This document shows positions 60,587 to 64,000 of a DNA stretch of 64,000 bases, piece after piece. The translations under genes and the position numbers were made by a program. A model generated the notes under the pieces. That model worked only from the letters and a program-made list of their open reading frames with translations, searched no databases and was not told where the DNA came from. Numbering within the stretch: position 1 is the first letter of the stretch; each line of letters begins with the position of its first letter. The stretch covers positions 11,913 through 75,912 of the forward strand of contig NMRA01000680.1 in NCBI GenBank assembly GCA_002633005.1, given 5' to 3'. This DNA is from Phoronis australis. Lineage: Eukaryota; Phoronida; Phoronidae.

Positions 60587-63500
60587 CTGAAAAAGACAGA
60601 TGTATGTCACGAAAAATTCTTCGGCGATGTACATCAAATTACATAGTGAATCAGTGATTGAGCTGACGAAAGCGGATTGTAGTCAACTGAAATGTAGAAC
60701 CAACATGTTTCCTTTTAGGCCTACGTGAGATTAGCACTTGGTTTTGTTGAAATTGACTTTCAATTGAAATCATATCGCTATGTATACACAGCAAAGGCGG
60801 AGATGCGTCAGCCGCACAAGTTCATTTTCATGCAATGTGACTGCAGTTTGCAAATTGCAATCATTTTCCATCTTCTTATAGACTTCAGTAAAATGATGTT
60901 AATTATATGACTTGGCAATCTTCTTCAAATGTTGCCAAGGAAATGTTCATTTAAAGGCATGTTGAGCCCTACGTGCAGGCAACACTTCCAACCCCGCCTC
61001 TTTTCAACCAACTTCCTCGCCGGGTCGCTCCTAATTTCATCGACCACACCCAGCCCAGTTGCAACCCATTTGAGATCCCACAAGGCACGGTTCCAGGGAG
61101 TCCAGACACCCAGCCCGACTGCAGAATGTCGTAAGTGATATTTTGTTAAAAAATCTGGATCCCTGTTCGGAAGTTGTAACATTGCAGTATATGGAAAGAA
61201 ATATAATAGCGTTCTTTGTTGGCACTCTAAGGTCATATCCGTTTTAAAACGTTTTAAAAACACCATGAATCTGCATAAAAAACATTAAAACATACTCTCT
61301 GATACATAATTAGAACTGTTCGTAATTATGGGGTCGATCTACTGCCTGTCAATACTTTTTCTTTTATTTTTTATTTTCTCAAAAATTTGCGAAATCAAAA
61401 CAAGCAAACGTTACCAAAAATGCTGTGTAGTTTGAGCTTTTGGCAGCTCGAGACAAATAGTCAGCTGTTTCCGGTACTGCTTTGAAGAAGAAAAGTTTGC
61501 CTTAGCTAGGTAATTTATTCATTTCCTGGACATTTTCCGACGTTATTGCTCTTTGTATGAGCTGAACAGTCTAACATTACGCTTAGACTTAGATGAAACC
61601 ATTACATGGGTGAACATTACGTACTGTATTCGATACTAATCGTTGTGCTCGAGTCGAGTCTGCAGTGGTAGCCTAGCCCTAGGTCTATCCACAGGCGTGC
61701 TCAGCTTCTGATCGTCCCCAATACACTACATATAATACTGCAAAGTATGACACTCCCGACTAGAAATTCCACGGGTGCTTCACTTCAGCCGTCCATACCA
61801 AATATAAAACTCAATAAATTTACACAAAACAGAAGTTTAACAAACCATGAAGATTTGTTCTTTCTCCCAATGCCAATCACGGTGTCCTGTTCCGGCGACA
61901 TCGTAAGAAATTCGCAGTCAAAGAACAAAAATGTTCACAAAAAGCCCCCACACACTTTCATCGTGGGCCGCTCGAGGTCAAGGACGGTACAGAAATTGCC
62001 GGTTTGTCGCGTAAAGTCACGATGTCGATAACTCACCGGCAATTTCCGGAGAGAGTCTAATAATTCAGTGGCTGTACTGTAGGAAGTGTTGGTAGACCGA
62101 AGCTTTTTGCGAGAAAAGTAAGATCATACAAAACCATGCATAGGAGTGGGAGGCAACAAATTCGATGCCTGATAATCAGTGGAGAAATCTGGTTCTCAAA
62201 TTGCAAGACCCTGGGAGTGATCACATCATCACAGGACAATATACCATGAAAGGGACTTCATCAAAGGTAACGGGGTATAGCCAAAGGCAGATCAGTAGGA
62301 GCATTAATAAAGATTGAGCAGGTTACATCAAAGGTGCTTGGGTATTTCACCTTCCTATTGCCGGTGATATGGTCTCGATTAAGAAAATAAAGGGCTAGGG
62401 ACAGGGGAATTTGAATATGCTACAAGGCCCTTTATGACTCAGTTTATCAAGAACACAATCCACGAGTTTACAGAAACAGAGGGCCTAAACAGTGCTTCGA
62501 AAATCATCGATCAGACTTCTAACATCAGTATTGGCAGGGACTAATCTGAAACTAGTCTGAAAAACAGCTACAACAAGGAAGTTTCAATTTAAGGTAGACT
62601 CACATGTTTGCATAGATGTGTATCTTATGGAATGCATTCATCAATGTCATCCATGTACCGGTCAGACTGGCATTTTGTATAATTGTCATGTTTATAAAGG
62701 ATCATCATAGTGTGCATCACCACTGCACCAGCAATAACAACACGACTCAATCAACAGTGACAACATGATTAGACTACTGTACTATGTGCAGAGGACTAGG
62801 CTTAGATGTAGGTGGCAATTGACGTTCGGTCTCTTCACATGCAGGTATGCCAGAAACACTCTTGTTTCTTAGCACAATAGAACCGTTTTTGTGTAATCAA
62901 GCCACTCTTTTTGTTTTGTTGTATCAGCAATCACACAAGTTTACATGTAATATGTAACAAAACTGAAAACCTGTAATAAAATACATTTGCTATGTATTAC
63001 AAAAATAGGCCACATGAAATGCTAAAAATAATACTGTCTTAAAACTCCATTAATAATGGATCACTTGCTTTTTGAAGAACAACAACCACTTTGCAGCTAT
63101 ACTGAAACCAACTGTTTTCAACAACATTCCCCTTCATGTTGAGGTCGTGTTTAAACAACAAATCAGAAATAATGTGGTTTGTTTTTTCAGCCTCACAAAA
63201 GTACAGTATCTGAGAATATGGGCATTTTATCCAACTTACTGTGCCCAAACTGGTGGTGGGTAACGCCAGCTGTGATTTTCATTATCGTGTACCTGTGGCA
63301 GATGCTGAGAAGTGTCCTCTACAGTCAAAAGAACTATAAGAAGCAACCTTTCACCTGTATTTTGCTTATGCCTGTGAGTATTCCTTATAAAAACAGCTTT
63401 GGAAATCCAGTTAAGCACCCTCACTATGCACACGTGACTGAAAAAAACACTCCTGACATGAAACTTGGAATAAACTTTATTTTTTCCCTTCCAAAGCTCT

Positions 63501-64000
63501 GGCCACCCCCTGCAACATCCTAGATCTACATGTGTGCAGTCAGCGTCAGAGCGTTGTTTCGATACATAATGGTGCTTAGTTGTGTCAATGCTCCCTTGAA
63601 TCTGTAACAGATAGTGATAGGTACAACTATCTAAAATTGAATTGTCATTTTATTTTTGTTGTGTGTCTATTGAACAGGCAATTGACTTTAAGAATAACAA
63701 AAAAGTAAATTTGCATAGGCTGAGAGTGTGGTTTTGGGAATACTGACAGGGTTATTGGTGTACATGTTTTCACGTTTATTACTGTATGCAGTCCTTGTTA
63801 TCCATTTAGCTAAATAAGCAACTGAAAGCTCAGGGGCATGCATGAAACAGGGGCCTCTATTTTGTCACTTTATGTGCCTCTCGAAGTCATGGTGACTGCG
63901 GAGGGAGAGGGGCAGTACGATATTTGTGATGACGTAATTTAAGTAAAAGCGTCCCAGGGATAGGTTTCATGAAAAATGACTTAAGACAGAGATTTGGTCT
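60587..64000. other. Upstream of kringle 1: intron of the receptor gene and window edge
   Basis: The kringle 1 acceptor needs an upstream phase-1 donor, not recognised here. A GC-richer stretch at 60960-61131 has open frames on both strands, a plus-strand donor-like GTAAGT at its end and a minus-strand acceptor-like TTCTGCAG, but no domain. A 94-codon plus-strand frame at 61747-62031 (MTLPTRNSTGAS...) is unassigned. A hairpin (GAAATTGCCGGT and ACCGGCAATTTC) lies at about 61991-62048. The remainder is AT-rich without recognisable features. Confidence 0.5.

Noticed and set aside
60960-61131. A GC-rich coding exon on either strand upstream of kringle 1.
   Set aside because: Both strands have open frames and one splice-like site each, but neither has a recognisable domain or a fitting second splice site.

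Overview
This is eukaryotic, animal DNA. It is AT-rich and intron-rich, with many short inverted-repeat elements and (CA)n tracts. It has no bacterial-type gene spacing, and nearly every open frame longer than 100 codons lies in repeat or non-coding DNA. The frequent TACATGTA-type motifs, the mixture of transposon classes (PIF/Harbinger, THAP-domain, hAT-like, Jockey-like LINE, restriction-like-endonuclease LINE, Penelope-like, tRNA-derived SINE) and the kringle, TSP1 and Ig modules suggest a marine invertebrate. The sequence alone does not settle which phylum.

The main content is one large gene on the minus strand, reading from about 60.6 kb down to 12.4 kb. Eight exons can be read with splice sites: kringle 1 (60296-60586), a divergent kringle 2 (45773-46027), a thrombospondin type-1 repeat (43981-44139), a one-exon Ig domain (36012-36341), a second Ig domain split over three exons (32225-32394, 26931-26979, 18933-19043) and a transmembrane exon (12426-12554). 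All module boundaries are phase 1, and the reading frame stays open through all junctions for 1494 nt. The predicted product is a single-pass type I surface receptor. Its N-terminal exon(s), including the signal peptide, lie upstream (above 60.6 kb or outside the window). The cytoplasmic part lies below 12.4 kb or outside it and was not identified.

The introns and flanks are filled with decayed mobile DNA. In window order these are: a PIF/Harbinger transposase pseudogene (2.3-4.5 kb) between inverted palindrome-bearing repeats; a 730-bp direct repeat with a terminal hairpin (9.2 and 15.6 kb); short palindromic elements; a hAT-like element (18 kb); a Jockey-like LINE remnant (20.3-22.5 kb) duplicated around an assembly N; a fold-back (31.3 kb); a perfect palindrome at a second N (33.1 kb); nested tandem duplications with tRNA-derived SINE heads (37.8-39.4 kb); a THAP-domain DNA transposon with long inverted ends (48-50.7 kb); Penelope-like fragments (53.2-54.6 kb); and a LINE with a C-terminal PD-(D/E)XK-type endonuclease (55.1-57.6 kb). 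An isolated Ig-like coding fragment lies antisense to the receptor gene at 58.2 kb.

No CRISPR array, rRNA or functional tRNA gene, or prokaryotic-type promoter was seen. Exon positions rest on reading splice sites and frames by eye and should be treated as a gene model, not transcript evidence.
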